DNA of 64,000 nt, from NCBI GenBank assembly GCA_947630475.1, contig CANRHR010000002.1, positions 1 to 64,000 of the forward strand, read 5' to 3'. This document shows, piece by piece, positions 1 through 7,987 of the stretch (positions are counted from its first letter, which is position 1; each line of letters begins with the position of its first letter). Below the pieces are notes generated by a model that ran no database searches, had not been told where the DNA came from, and saw nothing but the letters and a program-made list of their open reading frames with translations. This DNA is from an uncultured Clostridia bacterium. Lineage in GTDB: Bacteria > Bacillota > Clostridia > Lachnospirales > CAG-274. The position numbers and the translations under genes are program-made.

Positions 1-2
1 AT

Positions 3-75
3 GCCGATGTGGCTCAATTGGTAGAGCAGCTGACTTGTAATCAGCAGGTTGGGGGTTCGAGTCCCTTCATCGGCT
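3..75 (+). tRNA. tRNA-Thr (TGT anticodon)
   Basis: A complete cloverleaf is visible. The acceptor arms GCCGATG and CATCGGC pair fully, the anticodon stem GCTGA/TCAGC closes the loop CTTGTAA, and the T-arm carries GGTTCGAGTCC. The anticodon TGT reads ACA (Thr). The 3' CCA is not encoded. It is the first of three closely spaced tRNA genes that are probably co-transcribed. Confidence 0.95.
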
Positions 76-94
76 TGTGCTTAAATTTTATTTT

Positions 95-168
95 GGGCCT
101 TTAGCTCAGTTGGTTAGAGCATCCGGCTCATAACCGGACGGTCCAGGGTTCGAGTCCCTGAGGGCCCA
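95..168 (+). tRNA. tRNA-Met (CAT anticodon)
   Basis: The acceptor GGGCCTT pairs with AGGGCCC with one G-T pair. The anticodon stem TCCGG/CCGGA encloses loop CTCATAA, so the anticodon is CAT. The fully paired first acceptor base pair and the lack of the initiator-type GGG/CCC anticodon stem argue for elongator Met rather than initiator. An Ile tRNA with lysidine-modified CAT cannot be excluded by eye. CCA is not encoded. Confidence 0.9.
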
Positions 169-196
169 CTGTTATCTTATTATTGTTATGTTTATT

Positions 197-273
197 GGCC
201 TGGTAGCTCAGCTGGTTAGAGCGCTGGCCTGTCACGCCAGAGGTCGAGGGTTCGAGCCCCTTCCAGGTCGCCA
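197..273 (+). tRNA. tRNA-Asp (GTC anticodon), CCA encoded
   Basis: The acceptor GGCCTGG pairs with CCAGGTC, the discriminator is G, and CCA is encoded at 271-273, unlike the two upstream tRNAs. The anticodon stem CTGGC/GCCAG closes loop CTGTCAC, so the anticodon is GTC (Asp). Confidence 0.95.
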
Positions 274-321
274 TTTAATATCCATAACTTTTAATTATAT
301 AATTTTAAAAAATATAAAATT

Positions 322-363
322 TTTCGCTGATTTGTTTTGAAAACAGATCAGCGATTTTTATTT
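322..363 (+). terminator. Rho-independent terminator of the tRNA cluster
   Basis: An inverted repeat starts at CGCTGATTTGTTTT and returns as GAAAACAGATCAGCG, ending at 353, followed by a T-rich run at 355-363. It lies directly after the tRNA genes. An A-run before the stem would let it work on the other strand too. Confidence 0.8.
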
Positions 364-451
364 TATAAAAATTATGTATAAGCCAATAGTATGTAGATGC
401 TATTTGTGTTTGTATAAAATTAATAATTATTTTTAAATATTTGTTAGTAAG

Positions 452-480
452 TTGCTTTTTTAATTTGATAATATTATAAT
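452..480 (+). promoter_or_regulatory. Probable sigma-A promoter of the FliK-like gene
   Basis: A -35-like TTGCTT at 452-457 is separated by 17 bases from a perfect -10 TATAAT at 475-480. The start codon of the next gene is at 517, leaving a short leader with a weak Shine-Dalgarno (AGGGTG) before the ATG. Confidence 0.6.
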
Positions 481-516
481 ATAAAAATGAAATTTCAATA
501 AATATAGGGTGATTAT

Positions 517-2175
517 ATGCAGTTAAATACAGATATTTCATCAATAAACAGAAATAATATAAATAATATTTCTCAGCTACAATCAACGGAAAAAACAGAA
601 AAATTAACATCTTCACAAGGCTCTTTATCAGATAAGGTTTATGGCGAAGTTAAAAATTTGACCAGAAATCAAATAACAGTTATAACTGACAGTGGAGAAA
701 GCTTAACGGGAAAAATTTTAAATCCTGAGCTTTTAAAGATAGGAATGAGCGGAGAATTTAAAATAATGCAGTTAAACTCTGCTGAAATAGCGTTAAGTCT
801 TGTTTCGTCAGCAAGGCAGGATATGCAGCAGAATGTTTTAAATGATACATTGGCAGCTTTGGGTTTTAAAGTAAATGATGAAAACAGAAATATTTTAAAA
901 ATGTTATTGGATAATTCATTTCCTGCTACGAAAGAAAATTTTCAAAAATTAAATCAGGCAATAAAAGTTGTTGGGGCTGATAACCCAAAGGAGGCTATAT
1001 TTTTTTTAAACAATAATATTAAACCGAGCTTTAAAGCGGCGGAAGTAATTAATTCATACATAAACGGAGAAATTAAGCTCTCAAATCAACTTTCGGCTTT
1101 GACTGATAATATATTAAACAGCAATAATTCCGGTTTTTTACAGAAAGCCGCAGTTTATTTAGGTGACAATGTTACCGGTCAGATTGAAAAAAGTATTGAA
1201 AATTTTAATACAATTAAATCAGAACTTTTAAATGATATTGATAATATGATTTTAAAAAATGAAGAGATAAAACCGATGTCTTTAGATAATGTAAGCAAAT
1301 TGGCTTTAAAAGATAATCCTACAGCTAATGCTTCGGAAAATATTGAGGGAAATGAAATTTCAAACTTTATAAAACAAAACTCAAAAGAATTTTTAAACAT
1401 TATTCGCAATTCTGTTTTATCCAACAATTTGGAAAAGCTTCCTCAAATTATTAAAGACAGTATGAATTTGCCAAAGACAATTGAAAATTTGAGTGAAAAA
1501 GAATTTTTTTCAGAGCTTTTTAAAGTATTTTCAAAAATGGAAAAGCCGATTTCTGATTTTATTTATACAAAAGAAAATATATCAAAATTTTTTATTAATT
1601 CGTTAACTATAAATCCCCGCAATATAAAGGATAAAAATTTGGGAAATCATTTAGAAAATATTTCAGAAAAACTTTTAGCCTTAAAAAATGAAGCTGCCGC
1701 TCAAACGGAAACTCCCAATATGGCTCAAACTATAAAGCTTATTGATAATATAAGCAATAATCTTAATTTTTTTTCTTCAATGCAGAATACTGTTTTTATG
1801 CAAATCCCTGTTATTATAAATAATAAGCAGGAAACAGCGGAGCTTTATGTTTTTAAAGATAAAAATAAAAGCCGAAAAAAATCAGGCAAAGCTTCAGCTT
1901 TAATTGCATTGGATACTGCTTTTTTAGGACATTTTGAAGTATATATCCAAAAAAATAATAACAGCATTTCCTGTCAATTTCGTCTTAAAGATGATAATAT
2001 AAAGAACATTGTTTCAGAAAATATTAATTTACTGAGCGAGTATTTAAAAAATTACAATCTTAATTTAGACAGCGTGGCTTATAAAAAAACAGAAGAGCCG
2101 TTTAATATTGCAGAGCCTGAGCCTGCGCAGGAAAGCATAAAGATAAAGGATTTTACATTTGATATGCAAACTTAA
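517..2175 (+). CDS. FliK-like protein (hook-length-control-type C-terminal domain)
   Basis: The 552-residue protein is Asn/Lys/Ser-rich and has no signal peptide or membrane segment. The first ~400 residues look largely helical and low in conserved features. The C-terminal ~120 residues (about 425-530) resemble the Flg_hook domain at the end of FliK: a segment starting ALIALDTAFLGHFEVYIQ, then SCQFRLKDDNIKNIV and a helix running to LNLDSVAYKK. FliK is secreted through the flagellar export gate and sets hook length by contacting FlhB. The gene stands alone with its own promoter, not next to other hook genes, so it could serve another role. The YvyF-like and CheW-CZB genes in this window fit a motile host. 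The domain call is by eye and moderately sure; the function is inferred. Confidence 0.55.
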   Translation: MQLNTDISSINRNNINNISQLQSTEKTEKLTSSQGSLSDKVYGEVKNLTRNQITVITDSGESLTGKILNPELLKIGMSGEFKIMQLNSAEIALSLVSSARQDMQQNVLNDTLAALGFKVNDENRNILKMLLDNSFPATKENFQKLNQAIKVVGADNPKEAIFFLNNNIKPSFKAAEVINSYINGEIKLSNQLSALTDNILNSNNSGFLQKAAVYLGDNVTGQIEKSIENFNTIKSELLNDIDNMILKNEEIKPMSLDNVSKLALKDNPTANASENIEGNEISNFIKQNSKEFLNIIRNSVLSNNLEKLPQIIKDSMNLPKTIENLSEKEFFSELFKVFSKMEKPISDFIYTKENISKFFINSLTINPRNIKDKNLGNHLENISEKLLALKNEAAAQTETPNMAQTIKLIDNISNNLNFFSSMQNTVFMQIPVIINNKQETAELYVFKDKNKSRKKSGKASALIALDTAFLGHFEVYIQKNNNSISCQFRLKDDNIKNIVSENINLLSEYLKNYNLNLDSVAYKKTEEPFNIAEPEPAQESIKIKDFTFDMQT

Positions 2176-2203
2176 AGTGTGATAATTTTATCGATTGAGT
2201 AAG

Positions 2204-2229
2204 ACCTACCTCTTAAGGGCGGTGGGTAT
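2204..2229. repeat. Copy of short GGCGGTGGGTA hairpin repeat
   Basis: The stretch CCTACC-TCTTAA-GGGCGGTGGGTA forms a small hairpin. Its right arm matches hairpins at 43141, 55071 and, more loosely, 58641 and 60251. It sits in the 358-base gap after the FliK-like gene. See the separate finding on this repeat family. Confidence 0.5.
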
Positions 2230-2311
2230 TTCGTCAGAAGTCGTCGTGAGTATGTAGCGTAAGCGAAATATGAATATTTTTTATCTTAAGCAATATAATT
2301 AAATATAAGTA

Positions 2312-2434
2312 ATGGGAGAGTGGTTAGGCATAAAAGTAAATTATATTCAAAAAAATGTGTTTAAAACCAATGATGAAAATATACGTATTAACAAAATAAA
2401 GGAAATTATTTTAAAGAATATAAAATGTCAATAA
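2312..2434 (+). other. Possible 40-codon open frame in the gap after the FliK-like gene
   Basis: An ATG at 2312 opens a frame of 40 codons ending at TAA 2432-2434. It encodes a basic peptide beginning MGEWLGIKVNYIQKN. No good ribosome binding site precedes it, and the composition resembles the tail of a longer mobile-element protein, so it may be a remnant rather than a gene. I do not recognise it. The rest of the gap 2176-2533 holds only the two hairpins listed here. Confidence 0.2.
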
Positions 2435-2457
2435 TATTTCCGCTTAAGCAATAATAA

Positions 2458-2506
2458 CCAACAAGTAAGTATCCGCCGCCTATAGGCAAGGACTTACCTG
2501 TTGGTT
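2458..2506. terminator. Bidirectional hairpin terminator
   Basis: CCAACAAGTAAGT at 2458-2470 pairs with ACTTACCTGTTGG at the other end (one mismatch), around an inner GCC-TATA-GGC, followed by TTTTAT. It lies between the end of the plus-strand region and the stop of the minus-strand glycosidase gene (2534), where it can end that transcript. Confidence 0.6.
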
Positions 2507-2533
2507 TTATATGATTCATTGACTATGTTAAAA

Positions 2534-5386
2534 TTAATTTATCCCTTCAAAACAATAAAATATATCATCAGCCGTTGCCCTAACCTTAAGATATGCATAG
2601 CTTGATGTATTTTCAGGTGAATAAGTTGATAAACCATTGAGATTTATATATCTTACACCATCTTCAACCCTTGAAGAATAGGAAGTTCCTGAAGCAGAAA
2701 CAACTAGAACATTTTTGCCGCTTTTTAAAACAAATTCACTTAATATTTTATGCAGAAGTTTATTTTCTCTCGAATCAGACAAATCATTTTTTGTATCCCA
2801 AATATTTTTATCCATATTGATTATTATGTTATTTTTGCTGAAATTCTCAAGATAACTTGGAAGCCATCTCCATTGGTTTGCGTTTGTTTTTCTTATTGAG
2901 CCGTTTTTTGTTGCAAGATTTATGATGGAAATATTATTTGTATTTGTTGTAAAGTATTCATTTTTCCACCATAATGCAGGGGTTGATGTAGTGTTATTTA
3001 TATTTGTAGAACCGACAAATATCATAGAACGAACATTTTGGCTCATTTTTGAAATCACTCTTTGAAGCATAGATTCAGAAATATCATCGTTTGGTTTTGA
3101 AGCTGTCTGACCGAAAATGGTTATATCCTCTTCTCCCTCGGCCGGAGCATTATTTATATCTATATTTTTGTAATCTTTGTATTGAACAGATGTTTGCGGA
3201 AGCTCTGAAGCAGGAAGCAAAGCGGAAATATTATCAATAAATATTTTGCTGTTTTGAGGCTCTGTTGTATTAAGAGCTGCAACATAAAGTTTATCTATCC
3301 TTATTGGATATGCCGCTTCGCTTGGTACTTCAGCCTCTGCATATATCCATTGATCGGAATCCAAACTTTCAACAAATGAAACTAAGTATTCTCTGTTGTT
3401 TGAATCTTTTATTACGGCTTTAAGAAGGTTTCCGCTTTTATCTCCTTTTACCCACATACCGATATTTGTAGGGCTGCCCTCAATGTTTATTGGGGCTCTT
3501 TCAAAGCAGGCGTAAGCGGCTTGCGTCTGCGTGGAATTTCCTTCAAACATATAGCTTAGCATAAAAGATTTGCTGCCATCTGAACTGTAAGCGGGAGTTA
3601 TACCGGCGCTTCCTGAAATATTTTTATCTTCGGGATAATATGACATATAAATATCCTTTGCCGATTCAAAACTTTCAATTGTTTTGTTTACTTTTCCCAC
3701 TACTATTGAAGTAGTGGCTGTAAGTGAGTTATGTTCGGCTGTTAATACGGCAGTGCCGTTTCCTGTTGCATAAAATTTTCCGCCATCTATATATCCTACA
3801 TCGGGGTTATTTACACTCCAGTTTATTTCTCTGAAATCAACTTCGGATTTAAAATTGTTTTTATTTGTTAAATTGCCTACAAGATAAGTGCTTTCACCGA
3901 CTTGAAGTACATTTTTTAAAGCCGAAACATTGAAAAATTCCGCACCGGAAACAACTCTGAAATCTTTAGAGCCTACAGCATTGCCAATCCTTGCCACAAT
4001 TGTAGTTGTTCCCTCGGAGCTTGGTATAAATCTGTTTTTATCCCATATTCCGTCAATACCGTCCGAAGAATAGCTAACTTCGTCTTGATTTATTTCAATG
4101 GGATTATGGTTCGAATCGAACGCCTGAACTTCAAAGTCACTTCCTGAGCCGTTAAACAGTACGTCAGAGCCGGTTGAGCAAAATACATTAAGGCTTGCCG
4201 GCTCACCGTTTGATTCGCCTACTGATTTTACGCCGAAGGCATTGGCAACATAACGCTGACTTCCCTCTGAGGGGGTGTTTAAAATACTTATGTCCGTTTC
4301 GCCTTCTTTTCTTAATGCCAATGTTGTAGAGCCGCCGCCGTCAAGATGAATTGCATCATATGCGCCGTATTCTTTTAAAAGATTGCCAAGCTCTGTATGT
4401 GTTGCGCCTATGCTTGTGCCTCTGCCGTCAACGGTCATAATTATAACTTTTGTTTTGTCTTGATTTACGCCTAGGGCAGTACGCGGATTTCTTGCTTTTT
4501 CTCCTATGATAAGACCCTGAGAAATAATTTCACCGTTTCTTAAAATTTCTCCGCCTCCGGAAATTCCTGCGCTTAACTCTGTTATTGATTTTTCGGGCCT
4601 GAATAAAAAGGATTCGCTTTCAGTAAAGCTGACCTTTTGCCCTACCGAAAATTCCGAAAGCTTTTTTAATGCCGTGGAGGAGTTCATAACAATTATGTAT
4701 CCGTCTTCAGGCACTTCTACGGTTTCTCCGGCTCCGGATATGTCTGATATTTCCCCATTGGAAACACAGATTTTGTAGAGCTTTGAAAAATTGGCGTCAA
4801 GCTCCGCCGTAGATGTTATTGCCTGTCTGTCAAAATATACCGGTTTTGAAAAATCCGTGACTTTGTTTTTTGCCTGAAGTTCGATTACAGGGGTATCTGA
4901 ATTATAAAAACCTATAACCGATTTTAAATAATCTGTAAAAGCAACGCCTGATTTGTCGATAAATAAACCGGGATATCTGTTTTCAGAGCCATTGTAATAG
5001 TTTGTTGTGGATTTTACATTTCCGTCTTTAATTACTTCACCCATACTTGAGCGAGGATTTCCGGAGCTGAAAAAATCTCCGTTTACGGCTGCAACTGCAT
5101 TGTTTTCTTCGGTAAGAGTTTTTACGGTCTTTTTTAAGCCAAAGCCCGTTGCGGATTCCAAAACATCAAGCTTAACATTAGGGTTTTGAAGATCTATTGT
5201 TAAAACATTGATATCCATCCAGCCGCCGTCGTAAAGACGTGAATTTTTTTCATATGTAACGCCGCTTGTTATGGTTTGTATCTCTTTATCTTCATAAAGA
5301 ACGGCGGCATGGACACAAATCGGCTGAATAACCACTGAAAATGCAGCAATACTGCATAATGCTGCCTTAAAAATTTTTTTAATCAT
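2534..5386 (-). CDS. Secreted phosphodiester glycosidase family protein (NAGPA domain) with Ig-like and C-terminal domains
   Basis: The 950-residue exported protein starts with a signal peptide (about residues 1-27, ending VCVHA-type small residues). Its middle third matches the NAGPA/phosphodiester glycosidase family: NPRTALGVNQDKTKVIIMTV followed by VDGRG and the signature HLDGGGSTTLAL near residue 350. That family removes sugar caps from phosphodiesters; in Firmicutes it is linked to wall or exopolysaccharide turnover. A bacterial Ig-like stretch follows (about 410-590), then a carbohydrate-binding-like beta region (about 595-745). The last ~190 residues (FGQTASKPN onward, Asn-rich) look like a degenerate metallophosphoesterase fold. 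A strong AGGTGA site precedes the ATG. It lies 34 bases downstream of the CheW-CZB gene, so the two may share a transcript. Confidence 0.8.
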   Translation of the reverse strand: MIKKIFKAALCSIAAFSVVIQPICVHAAVLYEDKEIQTITSGVTYEKNSRLYDGGWMDINVLTIDLQNPNVKLDVLESATGFGLKKTVKTLTEENNAVAAVNGDFFSSGNPRSSMGEVIKDGNVKSTTNYYNGSENRYPGLFIDKSGVAFTDYLKSVIGFYNSDTPVIELQAKNKVTDFSKPVYFDRQAITSTAELDANFSKLYKICVSNGEISDISGAGETVEVPEDGYIIVMNSSTALKKLSEFSVGQKVSFTESESFLFRPEKSITELSAGISGGGEILRNGEIISQGLIIGEKARNPRTALGVNQDKTKVIIMTVDGRGTSIGATHTELGNLLKEYGAYDAIHLDGGGSTTLALRKEGETDISILNTPSEGSQRYVANAFGVKSVGESNGEPASLNVFCSTGSDVLFNGSGSDFEVQAFDSNHNPIEINQDEVSYSSDGIDGIWDKNRFIPSSEGTTTIVARIGNAVGSKDFRVVSGAEFFNVSALKNVLQVGESTYLVGNLTNKNNFKSEVDFREINWSVNNPDVGYIDGGKFYATGNGTAVLTAEHNSLTATTSIVVGKVNKTIESFESAKDIYMSYYPEDKNISGSAGITPAYSSDGSKSFMLSYMFEGNSTQTQAAYACFERAPINIEGSPTNIGMWVKGDKSGNLLKAVIKDSNNREYLVSFVESLDSDQWIYAEAEVPSEAAYPIRIDKLYVAALNTTEPQNSKIFIDNISALLPASELPQTSVQYKDYKNIDINNAPAEGEEDITIFGQTASKPNDDISESMLQRVISKMSQNVRSMIFVGSTNINNTTSTPALWWKNEYFTTNTNNISIINLATKNGSIRKTNANQWRWLPSYLENFSKNNIIINMDKNIWDTKNDLSDSRENKLLHKILSEFVLKSGKNVLVVSASGTSYSSRVEDGVRYINLNGLSTYSPENTSSYAYLKVRATADDIFYCFEGIN

Positions 5387-5420
5387 TTAATTTCACCTCA
5401 TATAAATTATCAAGCTTCAA

Positions 5421-6260
5421 TCAGATTGAAAGGTTTTTTATTTTATTTCTGCTCTTTGTTATTACGGCAGGCACATCTACTGTCAGCACAAGACCCTCGT
5501 CATTTGGCCTTTTTGCTATACCCTTAACATATTCGTTTTCACATTTAAGCTCTTCGTTATTTTCGGATAATATTTCAAGTGCCTCCAGTTTAATAACATC
5601 GTCGAATATTATGCCAAAGCTTTCATCATTTTCATACCTGAGAATTACGGCAATTTCTCTGTGAGCTTCTTCAAAGGCGTTTATAACATCGTCAATCAGC
5701 CTTAATGTTTTAGGCATCAATTGTTTGGAAATCTTTCTTAAAAGCATATCTATTTCATGTTCATTGGATTTGTTTTTATAACTTAAGCTTTTTAATTTTT
5801 TTATTTCGAGCGCTGTTTCATGAAGGATTTTATGTGGTTTTTCTATTTTTTTTAAGTGCATGGCTATTGTTGGCGAAACAGGCTCATAATCATAATACCA
5901 TTTGCCGAATTTGCATTTATGCGGATTTGTTGCAAGAGTAAACTCCGTGTTGTTTTTTACGGAGTCTTCAAGAGCCTTTACCCATTCTATATGGTCGTTT
6001 TTGCGATCATGCAGCATTTGTACAAACTCGTTAAGCTCATCCGATAAAGAGGTAAGATCAAAAAGCTCTCTTAGGCTTAGCAGCGTTACCAAGTTATCTC
6101 CTAAGCTTATTAAGCCCTTAACAAATGGGGCAGATTTGGGAATGGAAGTAATATCTTTGGGCTTTGTTAAAATTGCTTTTACATATTCAACATTTATAGC
6201 GTATAGCGTATCCTTAAGCATAAAAGTGAGCCAAAGATCGTTATTTTTGTTGTTTGCCAT
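5421..6260 (-). CDS. CheW-like chemotaxis coupling protein with an inserted CZB zinc-binding domain
   Basis: The 279-residue protein is cytosolic. Residues 8-70 match the first half of a CheW fold (LWLTFMLKDTLYAINVEYVK, then FVKGLISLGDNLVTLLSLRE). Residues about 205-275 match the second half (ILRYENDESFGIIFDDV, then YVKGIAKRPNDEG). Between them sits a CZB domain with the expected 3-His/1-Cys set: H90 (DHIEWV), C116 in HKCKFGKWYY, and H143 and H147 in KPHKILHETA. CheW couples chemoreceptors to CheA. CZB domains bind zinc and sense metal or oxidants such as hypochlorous acid in other bacteria. The gene could be a soluble sensor-coupler. The start has AAGGAGG 10 bases upstream. Confidence 0.85.
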   Translation of the reverse strand: MANNKNNDLWLTFMLKDTLYAINVEYVKAILTKPKDITSIPKSAPFVKGLISLGDNLVTLLSLRELFDLTSLSDELNEFVQMLHDRKNDHIEWVKALEDSVKNNTEFTLATNPHKCKFGKWYYDYEPVSPTIAMHLKKIEKPHKILHETALEIKKLKSLSYKNKSNEHEIDMLLRKISKQLMPKTLRLIDDVINAFEEAHREIAVILRYENDESFGIIFDDVIKLEALEILSENNEELKCENEYVKGIAKRPNDEGLVLTVDVPAVITKSRNKIKNLSI

Positions 6261-6447
6261 ATAAAAACTGCCTCCTTAGAAAGCGCCGAAATAAAGCTCT
6301 TTATTTTTTGTTGTTGATCCGAGAGAAAAACAAGCTAAAGCTAAGACAGCAAGGCTTCGCAAATAAACGGATCAAATAATATTTAATAATGATTATAACA
6401 TAAGAAATATAAAAAGTCGATATGTTAATTTTTTATTATAAAAAATA

Positions 6448-6543
6448 CAGTTTGTCGAAAAATCCGTTTGTGCTTTTTTCAAAAGTTAATGATATTTGTA
6501 ATGGTTTATGACGAAATTTAAAGATAGTTTTATCGACAGTCTG
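6448..6543. repeat. MITE-like element, short copy
   Basis: The ~96-bp segment begins CAGTTTGTCGAAAAATCC and ends with CGACAGTCTG, the reverse complement of the family end CAGACTGTCG. It contains no reading frame. It lies in the 414-base gap between the divergent CheW-CZB and dehydrogenase genes. The same gap also carries an 8-bp inverted pair (TTGATCCG near 6317 and CGGATCAA near 6366) of unknown meaning. Confidence 0.55.
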
Positions 6544-6601
6544 AAAAAAATAAAGATTATTAAAATTTTTTAACATTTTTAACATTTTTTAATATTTTTT
6601 A

Positions 6602-6629
6602 TTGAATAATTTTTTTGACATGTTATAAT
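6602..6629 (+). promoter_or_regulatory. Probable promoter of the surface-polysaccharide operon
   Basis: TATAAT at 6624-6629 carries an extended -10 TG at 6621-6622. TTGAAT at 6602-6607 lies 16 bases upstream. The position, 46 bases before the first start codon (6675), fits a promoter driving the operon that follows. Confidence 0.55.
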
Positions 6630-6674
6630 GGATTTAATGGTCATTTATCTAGTTAATGAAAGGAACGAAAACAA

Positions 6675-7931
6675 ATGAAAACTATTTGTGTTATTGGTAT
6701 CGGATATGTCGGCCTTCCTACTGCTGCGATGTTTGCCTCAAAGGGACATAAGGTAATAGGATATGACCTTAATGAAAAGGCCGTAAACGCACTTAACAGA
6801 GGAGAAATTATTATTGAAGAGCCGGGTCTTGGAGATCTTGTTAAAAAAGTTGTTTCGCAAGGCAACCTCAGCGCTCAGACTTCCTGCCCCAAAGGTTTGG
6901 ACGCCTATATTATTGCCGTCCCAACACCCATAAATGAGGACAAAACAGCAGATATGAGATTTGTTGAAAGCGCTGTAAATGCAATTGTTCCATGCGTAAG
7001 AAAGGGAAGTGCGGTTATTCTTGAATCAACTTCACCGCCGAGGACGGTTGAGGATCTTATGCTTCCCATACTTGCAAAAACAGGCCTTAAAATAGGAGAA
7101 GAGCTTTATGTTGCTCATTCACCGGAAAGAATACTTCCGGGAAAGGTTTTGGAAGAGCTTCGCACAAACAGCCGTATAGTAGGAGGAATTAACCAAAAAT
7201 CGAGCGAAGTTGTTAAATCTCTTTACGAAAGCATTGTTGAGGGAGAAATTTTTATAACCACATCAACAACTGCAGAGATGTGCAAACTTATGGAAAATAC
7301 TTTCAGAGATGTTAATATAGCCCTTGCAAACGAGCTTGCAAAAATGAGCGAGGAACTTGGCGTAAACTGCTGGGAGGTAATTAAGCTTGCAAATCAGCAT
7401 CCCAGGGTTAATATTTTAAGCCCGGGTCCGGGTGTCGGAGGACACTGCATTGCTCTCGATCCATGGTTTTTGGTTGAAAAATCAGCAAATGCAAAGCTTA
7501 TAAAGCAGTCAAGGATTAATAATGATTCAATGCCTATGTTTGTTTTAAATAAAATTGAAAGTATTTTAAACGGCTTGGAGGGCAAAACGGTTACTTTACT
7601 TGGTGTTACCTATAAGCCGAATATAGACGATATAAGAGAAAGCCCCGTTATGCATTTGTGGAAAATGCTTGAAAAAGAGGGCGCAAATGTTAAGGTATGC
7701 GATCCTCATGCGGGAGAAAAAATAAATAATAATTTTGATATTTACAGTGCCTGCGAAAATTCGGATATTATTGTTTTGGGAGTAAACCATGATCAATTTG
7801 CCGATATTGATTTTAGCCTTGCAGCCGAAAAAATGAATGGCTGCAGCGTTTTGGATACAAGGAACTTTTTGAACGAGCAGGAGATTGAAAAAGCGGGCCT
7901 TAAATATTATCTTTTGGGAAAGGGCAACTGA
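6675..7931 (+). CDS. wecC: Nucleotide-sugar dehydrogenase, UDP-N-acetyl-D-mannosamine dehydrogenase type
   Basis: The 418-residue protein oxidises a UDP-sugar C6 alcohol to the uronic acid with two NAD. The N-terminal Rossmann motif GIGYVGLPTAAMFASKG and the catalytic cysteine in GPGVGGHCIALDP (about residue 258) are intact, and the third domain has GVTYKPNIDDIRESP. The overall pattern, with SPERILPGKV and the ESTSPPRTVEDL stretch, is closest to WecC-type ManNAc dehydrogenases rather than UDP-glucose dehydrogenase, but the exact sugar is an inference. It opens an operon with glycosyltransferases, CsaB and a TagA/WecG-type ManNAc transferase, which fits a ManNAcA-containing secondary cell-wall polymer. 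A GAAAGGAACG site precedes the ATG. Confidence 0.85.
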   Translation: MKTICVIGIGYVGLPTAAMFASKGHKVIGYDLNEKAVNALNRGEIIIEEPGLGDLVKKVVSQGNLSAQTSCPKGLDAYIIAVPTPINEDKTADMRFVESAVNAIVPCVRKGSAVILESTSPPRTVEDLMLPILAKTGLKIGEELYVAHSPERILPGKVLEELRTNSRIVGGINQKSSEVVKSLYESIVEGEIFITTSTTAEMCKLMENTFRDVNIALANELAKMSEELGVNCWEVIKLANQHPRVNILSPGPGVGGHCIALDPWFLVEKSANAKLIKQSRINNDSMPMFVLNKIESILNGLEGKTVTLLGVTYKPNIDDIRESPVMHLWKMLEKEGANVKVCDPHAGEKINNNFDIYSACENSDIIVLGVNHDQFADIDFSLAAEKMNGCSVLDTRNFLNEQEIEKAGLKYYLLGKGN

Positions 7932-7987
7932 AGCTTAAGTTAAGTACTCGGTAAGCTGAGTACCAATATCATTGACTGGGTGAAATT

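Noticed and set aside
305-616. A minus-strand frame across the tRNA terminator and the FliK-like promoter
   Set aside because: It is Tyr/Phe/Ile-rich, runs through the terminator hairpin and the start of the real gene, and has no recognisable family.
6317-6373. TTGATCCG...CGGATCAA inverted pair before the CheW-CZB gene as a possible operator or transposon end
   Set aside because: The arms are only 8 bases long and 40 bases apart with no second copy in the window, so chance cannot be excluded.
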